Part shown: positions 8,383 through 16,804 of the stretch, in pieces | Numbering within the stretch: position 1 is the first letter of the stretch | How the letters are laid out: the number at the start of each line of letters is the position of its first letter | Source: Rhodopseudomonas sp. AAP120 | Lineage (GTDB): Bacteria; Pseudomonadota; Alphaproteobacteria; Rhizobiales; Xanthobacteraceae | NCBI RefSeq assembly: GCF_001295845.1 | Contig: NZ_LJIC01000074.1 | Location: 41,201 to 105,200 of the forward strand | Length of the DNA stretch: 64,000 nt | Reading direction: 5' to 3' | Made by a program: the position numbers and the translations under genes | Notes under the pieces: generated by a model | What the model saw: only the letters and a program-made list of their open reading frames with translations | Told to the model about the DNA's origin: nothing | The model's database searches: none

Positions 8383-10022
8383 GCGCGGGGCGCCTCCCGA
8401 ACGACGCCGCCGACCACGGTGCCCCAGATCGCCACGTCCTTGAGCGTCTCTGGCGCCACGCTGAGCGGATCGTCTTCGAGCACGGCGAAGTCGGCGTATT
8501 TGCCGGTCTCGATGCTGCCGACCAGATGATCCATCTTCAGCGTGTAGGCGGCATCGACCGTGATGGCGGCGAGCGCCTGCTCCACGGTGAGCGCCTCGGT
8601 GTCGCGGCCGAGCACGCGGCCGCCCGAGGTGACGCGATTGACCGCGCACCAGGCGGTGAACAGCGGCGCCAGCGGTGTCACCGGCGCATCCGAATGGATC
8701 GCGAACGGCACGCCGATGCGGCGCGCGGTGCCGGTGGCGTCGATCCGCGACGCCCGCTCGGGCCCCATCGTCAGTTCGTAATGTGCATCGCCCCAGTAGT
8801 AGATGTGGTTGGCGAACAGATTGGCGCAAACGCCGAGGTTCTTCATCCGCCGGAACTGCGCCGCGTCCGCCATCTGGCAGTGCTGCAGCGTGTGGCGATG
8901 ATCCGGCCGCGGCGCCGCGATCTGCGCGGCTTCGATGGCGTCGAGCGCCGCTTCGGTCGCCTCGTCGCCGTTGGTGTGGATATGCAGCTGCACGCCGGCG
9001 CGGTGATACTTGTCGACCAGCCGCGGCAGCTCTTCCGGCGCGATGTACCACAGGCCGTTGGCGGCGCCGTTGTGATAGCCGGGCCAGCGCAGCCGCGCGG
9101 TGAAGCCCTGGATCGAGCCGTCGACCACCAGCTTGACGATGCCGTAGTGCAGCTTGGCGCTGGGAGTGTCGCGCAGCTTCTCGAGCTTGGCGATCGCCTG
9201 CTCGGGCGTGTGCGACACCGCGGCGAGCGCTGGCACCAGGCGGACACCGAAATCGTCCTGGCTGGCGACGCTGCGATACACCTCGATGGTCGGATCGTTG
9301 AGATCGTTGTGCAGGTCGGTGACCGTGGTGACACCCTGCACGCAGGACGACGCCGCAAAGCGCCGCACGTCGGCCTCGGTGATGGTGCCGGCCAGCGGGT
9401 TGTGGCCAAGCGCGCGGAACAGCCGCATCCGCGCCGGAATGCCCTGCAGTTCGCCACTGGCGAGCCCGTCGGCGCCGGCGACCACGCCCGAGATGTCGGT
9501 CGCACGCAGCAGGTCGGCGAGCTCGAGCGTCGCGGTGTTGACGTTGTTGATGTGGAACGAGGCGTGGACCACCAGCACCGGCCGCTTGGTCGACACCCGA
9601 TCGAGATCCTGTCGGGTCAGCATCTTGCCGCCGATATGCAGCGGATCGAATCCCCACGCGTAGAGCGGCGCGCCGTCGTCGGGCATCTCGGCTTCGGCTT
9701 GCTGCAACCGCGAGACGATCGACTCGATATCCGGCACGCCGGCGACCAGCTTGCCTTCCGGCGAACGGCGATCGAACGCGCCGACATAAGGCTGCTTCCA
9801 CATCAGGCCTTCCATGATGTGGGCATGGCCCTCGACGAAGCCAGGCATCAGCACCTTGTCGGCGAAACGATTGTCGAGCCGCGCGCCGTTCACGCACAAC
9901 TCATCGGCCGAGCCGGTCGCCACGATCCGTCCATCACGCACTGCAACATGCGTCGCGAACGGACGCATCGGGTTCATGGTGATGATCTTGCGGGCCGAGT
10001 AGACGACGGTGTCCTGATTCAC
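8379..10022 (-). CDS. Amidohydrolase family protein (YtcJ/amidohydrolase_3 type)
   Basis: A 547-residue metal-dependent hydrolase. The GTG at 10022 was chosen because AAAGG lies about nine bases upstream and the protein then begins at the usual small beta domain (VVYSARKIITMNP). The metal ligands are visible as HxH in GFVEGHAHIM (residues 66 and 68), a later HIHTNGDEA histidine, a QHCQ histidine and the HSDAP aspartate. The C-terminal TLKMDHLVGSIETGKYADF is the family's closing motif. Such enzymes hydrolyse exocyclic or cyclic amides and carbamates; the substrate is unknown. It is the first gene of an apparent operon with the GTPase and possibly the dpp genes, and faces a MocR regulator. Confidence 0.85.
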   Translation of the reverse strand: MNQDTVVYSARKIITMNPMRPFATHVAVRDGRIVATGSADELCVNGARLDNRFADKVLMPGFVEGHAHIMEGLMWKQPYVGAFDRRSPEGKLVAGVPDIESIVSRLQQAEAEMPDDGAPLYAWGFDPLHIGGKMLTRQDLDRVSTKRPVLVVHASFHINNVNTATLELADLLRATDISGVVAGADGLASGELQGIPARMRLFRALGHNPLAGTITEADVRRFAASSCVQGVTTVTDLHNDLNDPTIEVYRSVASQDDFGVRLVPALAAVSHTPEQAIAKLEKLRDTPSAKLHYGIVKLVVDGSIQGFTARLRWPGYHNGAANGLWYIAPEELPRLVDKYHRAGVQLHIHTNGDEATEAALDAIEAAQIAAPRPDHRHTLQHCQMADAAQFRRMKNLGVCANLFANHIYYWGDAHYELTMGPERASRIDATGTARRIGVPFAIHSDAPVTPLAPLFTAWCAVNRVTSGGRVLGRDTEALTVEQALAAITVDAAYTLKMDHLVGSIETGKYADFAVLEDDPLSVAPETLKDVAIWGTVVGGVVREAPRA

Positions 10023-10225
10023 GCTGCTGAGCCTTTCGAGCTTACAGTTGCGAGCGTGAAGCGATCCACCCGACCGCACTAGCGCCAGATGCCCCGCACG
10101 AATGGAGCCAGCACCCATCCGTCCAGCGCCGGGCTCAATGGCAGACTTCTTGCTTCTTGATTGCAAACCGACATACTCGGATTCCGCCTCGATGGATCCG
10201 CCCGCGTTGAGTAGGTTATATCGTC

Positions 10226-11797
10226 TTGGGAAAGCTCGCACAGCTCAGTTGCCAGGAAGCGCCGCGGAACGGAGCGCTTGATCCTTCAGCAAATGCCGCT
10301 TCCTTAGGCAACAGCGATGCGCTGTTCTGGGGCGCGTTGTTCCGCGGGATGGATCGTGGTGGCTCATTTCTGCAATTGCAGATCCGCCAGATCATCGTCA
10401 CCGCGATCGAGGACGGCCGGTTGCCGCTCGGCATGCGAATGCCGTCGAGCCGCGATCTGGCTGCGGTGCTCAAGGTATCGCGCAACACCGTGGTGATCGC
10501 CTACGAGCAGCTGGTGGATCAGAACTTCCTGGTGTCACGGCAGCGCAGCGGTTACTTCGTCGCCGGCCTGTCGAAGAAGATCGCCACCGGCGCGGCCAAA
10601 CCTTCGGAAGCCGCCAGTCGCGACGATGCACATTGGGCCGGGCGCTACGCGGTGCAGCCCTCGGCGCATCGCAACATCGTCAAACCGGCCGACTGGCAGG
10701 CGCAGCCGTACCCGTTCATCTTTGGCCAGTTCGATCCGAGCCTGTTCCCGACGAACGACTGGCGCGAATCGGCGCGCGCCGCGCTCAGCGTTCCCGAGAT
10801 CAACAACTGGGCGCGCGACCTGATCGACGGCGATGATCCGGCGCTGATCGAGCAGCTGCAGCTGCAGGTTCTGCCGCGCCGCGGCATTCACGCGCGCTCC
10901 GACGAGATCATGATGACGATCGGCGCGCAGCACGCGCTGTATCTGATCGCGACGCTGTTCATCAACGATCGCACCCGCGTCGGCATCGAGGAACCGGGCT
11001 ATCCGGATGCGCGCAACATCTTCCGGATGCTGACCCCGGACGTGGTGCCGCTACGTTCCGACGCGCAGGGCCTGCTGCCGGACGAAACGTTGCAGAGCTG
11101 CGCGCTGGCCTATGTCACCGCCAGCCATCAATGCCCGACCGCGACGGTGATGCCGCTGCAGCGGCGTCTCGAATTGCTGAAAGCCGCCGAGGCCGGCGAC
11201 GTAGTGCTGGTCGAGGATGATTACGAAGGCGAACTGATGGCGGAGTCATCGACCCTGCCGCCGCTGAAGAGCCTCGATCACGCCAGCAACGTGCTGTATG
11301 TCGGCAGCCTGTCGAAGGCGCTCGCACCCGGGCTGCGGCTCGGCTACGTCGTGGCGCCGGCGCCGGTGATCCGTGAACTGCGCGCGCTGCGCCGGCTGAT
11401 GCTGCGCCACCCGCCGCTCAACAACCAGCGCGTCGCCGCGCTGTTCATCGGCCTCGGCCACTATCGCTCGCATCTGCAGCAGGTCGGCCGCGTGCTGCTG
11501 GAGCGCGCCAAGCTGCTCGACCGGCTGCTGCCGCAATATCTGCCGGACTGCACGTTTTCGCGCGGCCCCGGCAGCACCAATTACTGGATCGCCTGCCCGC
11601 CCGGCACCGACGCCACCGCGCTGGCGCAGGCCGCGCTGGCGCAGGGCGTGGTGATCGAGCCCGGCGCGGTGTTCTCGATGGACGAAACCGCCAGTCGGCA
11701 CTGCTTCCGGCTGGGCTTCTCGTCGATCCGCACCGACCGCATCGAAACCGGCATCCAGCGCCTCGGCGAAGTGATCGCCCAGCATCTGAAGGCGTAG
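10226..11797 (+). CDS. MocR-type transcriptional regulator (GntR HTH fused to aminotransferase fold)
   Basis: A 523-residue regulator. A GntR winged helix (about residues 48-115: LQLQIRQIIVTAIEDGRLPL, MPSSRDLAAVLKVSRNTV) is joined to a type I aminotransferase-like domain. The PLP lysine lies in YVGSLSKALAPGLRLGY, and EDDYEGEL carries the usual Asp-Tyr. MocR proteins bind PLP or an amino compound and control adjacent genes. It is divergent from the amidohydrolase operon, so that operon is the likely target. The only in-frame start before the HTH other than an internal ATG at 10349 is TTG at 10226. The N-terminal boundary is therefore uncertain, although the SDALFWGALF region looks conserved and supports the longer form. 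Confidence 0.85.
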   Translation: MGKLAQLSCQEAPRNGALDPSANAASLGNSDALFWGALFRGMDRGGSFLQLQIRQIIVTAIEDGRLPLGMRMPSSRDLAAVLKVSRNTVVIAYEQLVDQNFLVSRQRSGYFVAGLSKKIATGAAKPSEAASRDDAHWAGRYAVQPSAHRNIVKPADWQAQPYPFIFGQFDPSLFPTNDWRESARAALSVPEINNWARDLIDGDDPALIEQLQLQVLPRRGIHARSDEIMMTIGAQHALYLIATLFINDRTRVGIEEPGYPDARNIFRMLTPDVVPLRSDAQGLLPDETLQSCALAYVTASHQCPTATVMPLQRRLELLKAAEAGDVVLVEDDYEGELMAESSTLPPLKSLDHASNVLYVGSLSKALAPGLRLGYVVAPAPVIRELRALRRLMLRHPPLNNQRVAALFIGLGHYRSHLQQVGRVLLERAKLLDRLLPQYLPDCTFSRGPGSTNYWIACPPGTDATALAQAALAQGVVIEPGAVFSMDETASRHCFRLGFSSIRTDRIETGIQRLGEVIAQHLKA

Positions 11798-11806
11798 CGG
11801 CCGCAG

Positions 11807-13015
11807 CTACGCGCCCAGCACCTCGCCGAACCGCAACCAGGCCTTGCCGTCCCATTTCTGCAACTGCACCTGGGTCAGCGGACGATAGTCGGTCGGACTG
11901 GTGTTGACGCGGATGCCGGGCAGCAGCGTCGGCAGCTCGACGTCCTTCAGATTGGTCGCCTGCGCCATGATGTTCTCGCGCGTCCAGCTGTCGCCGCACT
12001 GCGCCAGAACCTTCACCAGCGCCGACGCCGCCGTGTAGGCGTAGAGATTGTAGAAGTCGTCCTTGCTGCCTTCCGGGAAGTAGCTCTGCATGAAGGCGAG
12101 GAAATCCCTGATGCCCTTATCGTCGGTCCAGGCCGGATCGGCCACATCCTTGAGATAGGCGGATGAGATCACGCCGACCGCGTTCTCGGGACCGGCCGGG
12201 CTGATCGTGCCCGCGTAGGACGACGAGCCGCCGGTGATGTAGTGGCGGACCTGCCAGCGCGTCTCCGCGACTTTGCGGATCGCCTGCGCGGTGAATTTCG
12301 CAGTGGTGCCCGAGATCAGCGCATCGGGCGCAGCGGCGCGCAGCTGCAGGATCTGGGAATCGATCGTCGGTTCGGAGGTCTCATGCGAGATGGTGACGAG
12401 CTGACGGCCCTCGCGCTCGCCCAGCACGTCCTTGGCGCCGAGCACGAAGTCCTTGCCGAAATCGTCGTTCTGATACAGCACCGCGAACTTCGCGTCGGGT
12501 TTCTCGGCCAGCATGTGCTTGACGAAGATCGCCGCCTCGGTGCGCGCACTCGGCGCGAAGCCGATGCTCCACGGATGCGCCTTGTAGTCGCTCCATTTGT
12601 CGCCATTCACCGACAGGAACAGGTGCGGGATCTTCTTGGCGTTGGCGTATTTGACGATCGCCGAATTGGTCGCGGTGCCGAGATTGCTGAACAGCAGCGC
12701 CACCTCGTCGCTCTCGACCAGCTTGCGGGTCTGCTCCACGGTCTTGGCCGGATTGAAGGCGTCGTCGTAGTAGATGAACTCGATCTTGCGCCCGGCGATA
12801 CCGCCGCGGTCGTTGATCATCTTGAAGTACGCGGCCTGGCAGCGCGCCTGCACCCCGTAGGCCGACACCGGCCCGCTCTGCGGCGAGGTGCTGCCGATGC
12901 GGATGCTGGTCGGCGTGATGCCGGTGGTGTCGGCCGCGTATGCTTTCAGCGACGTCGCCGCAAGCGTGGTGACGGCCGAGCCGATCAGAAATCGGCGACG
13001 GTTGATAGCTGTCAT
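11807..13015 (-). CDS. Branched-chain amino acid-type ABC substrate-binding protein (Tat signal)
   Basis: A 402-residue periplasmic binding protein of the LivJ/Peripla_BP_6 family. It begins with a twin-arginine-type signal (NRRRFLIGSAVTTLAATS, cleavage probably after AYA). The mature start GITPTSIRIGSTSPQSGPVS, the GGIAGRKIEFIYYDDAFNP loop and the LYQNDDFGKDF motif are typical. No permease or ATPase gene is adjacent. It is co-directional with the alcohol dehydrogenase, ThDP enzyme and SDR upstream, with a 32-base gap to the dehydrogenase, and may deliver their substrate to a transporter encoded elsewhere. Its 3' end lies only nine bases from the convergent MocR stop. Confidence 0.85.
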   Translation of the reverse strand: MTAINRRRFLIGSAVTTLAATSLKAYAADTTGITPTSIRIGSTSPQSGPVSAYGVQARCQAAYFKMINDRGGIAGRKIEFIYYDDAFNPAKTVEQTRKLVESDEVALLFSNLGTATNSAIVKYANAKKIPHLFLSVNGDKWSDYKAHPWSIGFAPSARTEAAIFVKHMLAEKPDAKFAVLYQNDDFGKDFVLGAKDVLGEREGRQLVTISHETSEPTIDSQILQLRAAAPDALISGTTAKFTAQAIRKVAETRWQVRHYITGGSSSYAGTISPAGPENAVGVISSAYLKDVADPAWTDDKGIRDFLAFMQSYFPEGSKDDFYNLYAYTAASALVKVLAQCGDSWTRENIMAQATNLKDVELPTLLPGIRVNTSPTDYRPLTQVQLQKWDGKAWLRFGEVLGA

Positions 13016-13047
13016 TGCGGCTCTCCCTTATCGTTCTTTTGTTTTTA

Positions 13048-14088
13048 TCAGGTGTCGGGCTGGCGATTCGGCGTCACCAGAACCTTGATCATCGACTTCT
13101 CGGCGCGTAGCCGGTCGAAAATCTCGGGAAGCTCACTCAGCGACACGACGCGCGAAATCATCGCGGCGGCGGTCGCGGCGTGATCCGCCAGATAGCGGCT
13201 GACGTGATGGAAATCCGCCATCGTGTAGCCAAGCACGAATTTCAGCGTGGCTTCCTTGCGGATCGCGGCGCGCGGCAGCACCTTGTCCTCGGTCATGCAG
13301 ACGCCGACGATCACGGCCCGGCCGCGCAGCGCCAGCACGTCGATGGTCTTCTGTAGAAACCCCGGCGCACCGACGCATTCGAACACGATGCCCGGCTCGC
13401 CGATGCCGAGCCGGTCCAGCGCCGCCGGCAGATCTTCGGCGATCGGATCGATCACCGCGACGGCGCCGATGTCGAGCGCGCAGGCGCGGCGGTTGGGATC
13501 CGGTTCGCTGACCACCACCCGGGCGGCACCGGCATCAAGAGCCATCAGCACGACGCCAAGCCCGATCGGCCCGCCGCCGATCACCAGCACATTGGCGCCC
13601 TGCATCGGGCCGCTGACGTCGACCGCATGGCGCGCCACGGCCAGCGGCTCCATTAACGCCCCCTCGCGCAAGCCGACGTCGTCCGGCAGGCGGATCGCTT
13701 GCGCGGCGCGGATCCGCACGTAGTCCGCATAGGCCCCCGGCAGATCGGGCCGGAAGCCCATGAAGCTGCCGTTGGCACAGGCCGCATCGCCGCCGCTGCG
13801 GCATGAGCCGCCCGCCGCGCAGGCGTCGCACAGCCAATACGGATTAGCCGCGACGCGGGTGCCGACCGGCCAGTCGGGCGACGTGGACTGCGCAACCTCG
13901 CCAGTGAATTCGTGCCCCATGATGGTGCCGGGCCGCAGCACGCCCGGCGTCTCGGCGGCGTGCAAATCCGAACCGCAGATGCCGGTGAACGCGACCTTGA
14001 GAAGTAGTTCGTTATCACCCAGTTCGGGCGCGGCGACGTCGCGCACGACGAGCCGCTCCCCGGTCTTTTCGAACACCGCCGCTTTCAT
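13048..14088 (-). CDS. Zinc-dependent alcohol dehydrogenase (2,3-butanediol/threonine dehydrogenase-like)
   Basis: A 346-residue medium-chain dehydrogenase. The catalytic zinc ligands are in GICGSDLHAAE and IMGHEFTGEV. A Cys-rich structural-zinc lobe (CDACAAGG, CRSGGDAAC) has irregular spacing compared with the usual C-x2-C-x2-C-x7-C. The GGGPIGLG motif in VIGGGPIGLGVVLMALDAGA is the Rossmann NAD(P) site. It probably oxidises a secondary alcohol or reduces the matching ketone. Position between a ThDP carboligase-like enzyme and a binding protein suggests acyloin, diol or sugar-acid metabolism, which is an inference. Confidence 0.85.
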   Translation of the reverse strand: MKAAVFEKTGERLVVRDVAAPELGDNELLLKVAFTGICGSDLHAAETPGVLRPGTIMGHEFTGEVAQSTSPDWPVGTRVAANPYWLCDACAAGGSCRSGGDAACANGSFMGFRPDLPGAYADYVRIRAAQAIRLPDDVGLREGALMEPLAVARHAVDVSGPMQGANVLVIGGGPIGLGVVLMALDAGAARVVVSEPDPNRRACALDIGAVAVIDPIAEDLPAALDRLGIGEPGIVFECVGAPGFLQKTIDVLALRGRAVIVGVCMTEDKVLPRAAIRKEATLKFVLGYTMADFHHVSRYLADHAATAAAMISRVVSLSELPEIFDRLRAEKSMIKVLVTPNRQPDT

Positions 14089-14118
14089 GAGATCGCCTCC
14101 GGACTTGATGGTGACCGC

Positions 14119-15867
14119 TCACGCCTGCGGGCGGATCGGGATGTTCTCGTAGTAGGGAATCATGATCTCGCGCTTCTCGTCGCTGATCGTGCCGAGCGCC
14201 GCGACCGTGACCGGATGCACGACGTCCGGATCGATCATGATCTCGATGCAGGACGGCCGGCCCGACGCATAGGCGCGCGCGATCGCCGGCTCGATCTCGT
14301 CGAACTCGGTGACGCGCTCTGCGTGGCAGCCGAACGCGGCCGCGACGTCGGCGTAGTTGGTGCCGCGCAGTTCGCTGATCGCGCTGTAATTGGCGCCGTA
14401 CATGATCTGCTGGCCGTGGATCGACATGCCCCAGATTTCGTTGTTGAGCACCACGGTGCAGATCGGCAGACGGTGCCGGCTCATCGTGTCGAACTCCTGG
14501 ATGTGGAATCCCATCGCGCCGTCGCCGGTGATCTGCATCACCCGCTTGTCCGGATCGACCACCTGTGCGCCGATCGACTGGCCCGGTCCGGTGCCGAGGC
14601 AGCCGAGATAGCCGACGCCCTGGACGTGACCGGGCTGATTGACGCGCAGATGGAAAGCGGCCCAGCTCGCCGCTTCGCCGCCATCGAGCACGATCGCGGC
14701 GTCGGGCCCTGCCGCCCGCACTGCGGCCTCTGCGGCCCAGAACGGATGGATGCCTTTCGGCCCCTGCTTGTGCGGAAACATGCCGAGCATCTTGGCCGGC
14801 GCCTTGGTCACCGCCTCGATCCACGCCGGACGCTGCGGCCATGTCTCCGCCGTGGCGGCGGCTCGCAACGTGGTGAGCGCGGCGCCGACATCGGCGACGA
14901 TCGGCAGTTCGACATGACGCAGACGGCCGAGTTCGGCGGCATCGCTGTGCACCTGAATCAGTTTGGCGTCGTCAGGAAAGAACGCAGTGCTGCGGCCGGC
15001 CAAGCGGAAGCCGAACCGCGTCCCGAGCAGCAGCGCGGCGTCGGGTCGCTGCGCGGACAGCAGCGCGAGATTGCCGACGATCTGACCGTTGAGCGGATGG
15101 CTGCTCGGAAATACGCCCATGCCGCGGGTGTTCGACACCACCGGAATCTGCGTGGCTTCGGCCAGCGCGACCAGGTCGTCGCGGCAGTCCGAATACCGCG
15201 CTTCGCCGCCGACCACGATCACCGGCCGTTCGCTCGCTTTCAGGATCGCGATGGCCGCCTTGATCTCGTCCGGATGCGGCGCCGGGCGGGGATTGATCGT
15301 GAGGCCGTGCGCGGGCCGGACGTCGTCCTTGTGGGCGCGCATGTGCAGCACGTCGATCGGCACATCGAGCAGCACCGCGCCGCGGCGGCCGGTGGTCGCC
15401 TTGCGGATCGCCAGCGCGGTGAGATCCGGGATACGCTCGGTGTTGGTGATGCGATGCGCGTATTTCACCATCGGCAGCGTGACGGCGATCTGATCGACGC
15501 CGCCTTGCAGCGCATTGGTCTCGGCCTCGCGCAGCGGCGGCGAGCCGACGATGAACAGCGTGGGAATGCTGTCGAGCTGCGCGTTCAGGATCGCGGTGAC
15601 GCCATTGGTGAAGCCGGGTCCGGCGGTGATCACGCAGACGCCGAGCTTGCCGGTGGCGCGCGCATAGCCGTCGGCGGCGTGGCCGGCCGAGGATTCATGC
15701 CGGAAGTCGATCAGTCGGATGTCGTTTGCAATGCAGCCGCGATAGAAGGATTCGAGGTGACCGCCGTGGAGCGCGAACACGGTGTCGACGCCGGCGTCGC
15801 GGAGTGTGCGGGCCAGCAATTCGCCGCCCTCGAGCCAGTCGGCGGCCGGTGATGTCGCTGCGGACAT
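14119..15867 (-). CDS. Thiamine diphosphate-dependent enzyme (acetolactate synthase-like, unassigned)
   Basis: A 582-residue three-domain ThDP enzyme. The N-terminal PYR domain carries the catalytic Glu in DFRHESSAGHAADGYARATG, a central domain follows (about 200-330), and the C-terminal PP domain has the GDGAMGFHIQEFDTMSRH motif (GDG with a downstream NNEIWGMS) that binds Mg2+ and diphosphate. Family members include acetolactate synthase, glyoxylate carboligase, 2-hydroxyacyl-CoA lyase and acyloin synthases. No FAD site or regulatory subunit gene is seen, so a catabolic lyase or carboligase is more likely than an anabolic synthase. It lies 30 bases upstream of the alcohol dehydrogenase and 40 bases downstream of the SDR gene. 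Confidence 0.85.
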   Translation of the reverse strand: MSAATSPAADWLEGGELLARTLRDAGVDTVFALHGGHLESFYRGCIANDIRLIDFRHESSAGHAADGYARATGKLGVCVITAGPGFTNGVTAILNAQLDSIPTLFIVGSPPLREAETNALQGGVDQIAVTLPMVKYAHRITNTERIPDLTALAIRKATTGRRGAVLLDVPIDVLHMRAHKDDVRPAHGLTINPRPAPHPDEIKAAIAILKASERPVIVVGGEARYSDCRDDLVALAEATQIPVVSNTRGMGVFPSSHPLNGQIVGNLALLSAQRPDAALLLGTRFGFRLAGRSTAFFPDDAKLIQVHSDAAELGRLRHVELPIVADVGAALTTLRAAATAETWPQRPAWIEAVTKAPAKMLGMFPHKQGPKGIHPFWAAEAAVRAAGPDAAIVLDGGEAASWAAFHLRVNQPGHVQGVGYLGCLGTGPGQSIGAQVVDPDKRVMQITGDGAMGFHIQEFDTMSRHRLPICTVVLNNEIWGMSIHGQQIMYGANYSAISELRGTNYADVAAAFGCHAERVTEFDEIEPAIARAYASGRPSCIEIMIDPDVVHPVTVAALGTISDEKREIMIPYYENIPIRPQA

Positions 15868-15907
15868 GGGTGTTTCCTTTTGTTGTTGGTCGGCGCGAAG
15901 GGGCGGC

Positions 15908-16696
15908 TCAGGGCGCGGGCGCCAGATGCCCGAGGAAATTCGGCTGCCCGGTGCGGGCGGTCAGGCCACCATCGACCGCGAAGGCGACGCCGGTGACGTA
16001 GGACGCATCGTCGGACGCCAGGAAGGCGATCGCGCCGGCGATTTCCTCCGGAGAGCCGGCGCGGCCGAGCGGGATCGACCGGTCGTACTCCGCCATCACG
16101 GCCGCATTGTCCCGCAGCTTCAGCGACAGCGGCGTGGCGATCAGGCCCGGGCACACCGCGTTCACACGGAGCCCCTCGCGGCTGTAGTCGAGCGCCATGT
16201 TGCGGGTAAGATTGATCACCGCGCCCTTCGCGGCGTTGTAGGCGGCAAAACCGTAGTCCCCGAACAGGCCGGAGATCGACGCGGTGTTGACGATGTTGCC
16301 GCGCGTCTGGATCAGATGCGGGATCGCGGCGCGGCTGGCATGAAAGATCGAGTCGACGCAGATCCGGAAGACCCGCTGCCAGGCCTCCGGCGTCACCTCG
16401 GTGATCCGCCCGAATGCGCCCATGCCGGCGTTGTTGATGAGGATATCGAGCCGCCCCTGCTCGCGCGCTGCGACGTCGATCAGCTCCGAGACCTGCTCCG
16501 GCACGGTGACGTCGGCCACCACCGTCGAAATCCGGTCAGCAACGTCGGCCAATGCTTCGGCCTGTCGTGCCAGACCGTCCTGATCAATATCGGAAAGATA
16601 AACGTGCGCGCCTTCGCGCGCGAGGCGGGCAGCCGTGGCTGCGCCAATGCCCGATGCGGCTGCCGTGACGACAGCCACCTTGCCGTTGAAACGCAT
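15908..16696 (-). CDS. Short-chain dehydrogenase/reductase
   Basis: A 262-residue classical SDR. The cofactor motif is TAAASGIGAATAARLA (a variant of TGxxxGIG). Asp in YLSDIDQDG suggests NAD(H) preference. NNAG is present as LINNAGMG, and the catalytic Ser-Tyr-Lys set is in NTASISG and YNAAKGA. The C-terminus ends with the usual YVTGVAFAVDGGLTA. It is the first gene after the palindromic operator and promoter at 16761-16801, so the SDR, ThDP enzyme, alcohol dehydrogenase and perhaps the binding protein may form one TetR-controlled unit. Confidence 0.88.
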   Translation of the reverse strand: MRFNGKVAVVTAAASGIGAATAARLAREGAHVYLSDIDQDGLARQAEALADVADRISTVVADVTVPEQVSELIDVAAREQGRLDILINNAGMGAFGRITEVTPEAWQRVFRICVDSIFHASRAAIPHLIQTRGNIVNTASISGLFGDYGFAAYNAAKGAVINLTRNMALDYSREGLRVNAVCPGLIATPLSLKLRDNAAVMAEYDRSIPLGRAGSPEEIAGAIAFLASDDASYVTGVAFAVDGGLTARTGQPNFLGHLAPAP

Positions 16697-16747
16697 GACG
16701 ATGCGTCCTCCCGAAGTCCGCGCCGCTTGGCAGCTGCGGTGTGACGT

Positions 16748-16756
16748 TGACCGTCA
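16748..16756. promoter_or_regulatory. Flanking 9-mer TGACCGTCA, copy A
   Basis: The dyad TGAC-C-GTCA lies within the larger inverted repeat GTGACGTTGACCGTCAC (16741-16757). The identical 9-mer recurs at 16792-16800, on the other side of the 20-bp palindrome. It may be a second regulator site. Confidence 0.45.
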
Positions 16757-16760
16757 CTTT

Positions 16761-16780
16761 TGATATAACGCGTTATATCA
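16761..16780. promoter_or_regulatory. Perfect 20-bp palindrome, probable TetR operator
   Basis: TGATATAACGCGTTATATCA is a perfect palindrome with no spacer. It lies in the divergent intergenic region between the SDR and tetR genes. Length and symmetry match TetR-family operators. It covers the -10 of the minus-strand promoter, consistent with repression of the SDR operon and possibly autoregulation. Confidence 0.75.
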
Positions 16781-16801
16781 ATTGCCGAGGCTGACCGTCA
16801 A
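16772..16801 (-). promoter_or_regulatory. Sigma70-type promoter of the SDR operon
   Basis: On the minus strand TTGACG (16801-16796) is followed by an 18-base spacer and TATAAC (16777-16772), close to the consensus. Transcription would start near 16765 and read into the SDR gene. The -10 lies inside the palindrome and the -35 overlaps 9-mer copy B, so both sites could block RNA polymerase. Confidence 0.6.
16792..16800. promoter_or_regulatory. Flanking 9-mer TGACCGTCA, copy B
   Basis: Exact second copy of the 9-mer at 16748-16756. The centres are 44 bases apart, about four helical turns. This copy overlaps the -35 of the SDR promoter and ends five bases before the earliest tetR start codon. 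Confidence 0.45.
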
Positions 16802-16804
16802 GGC

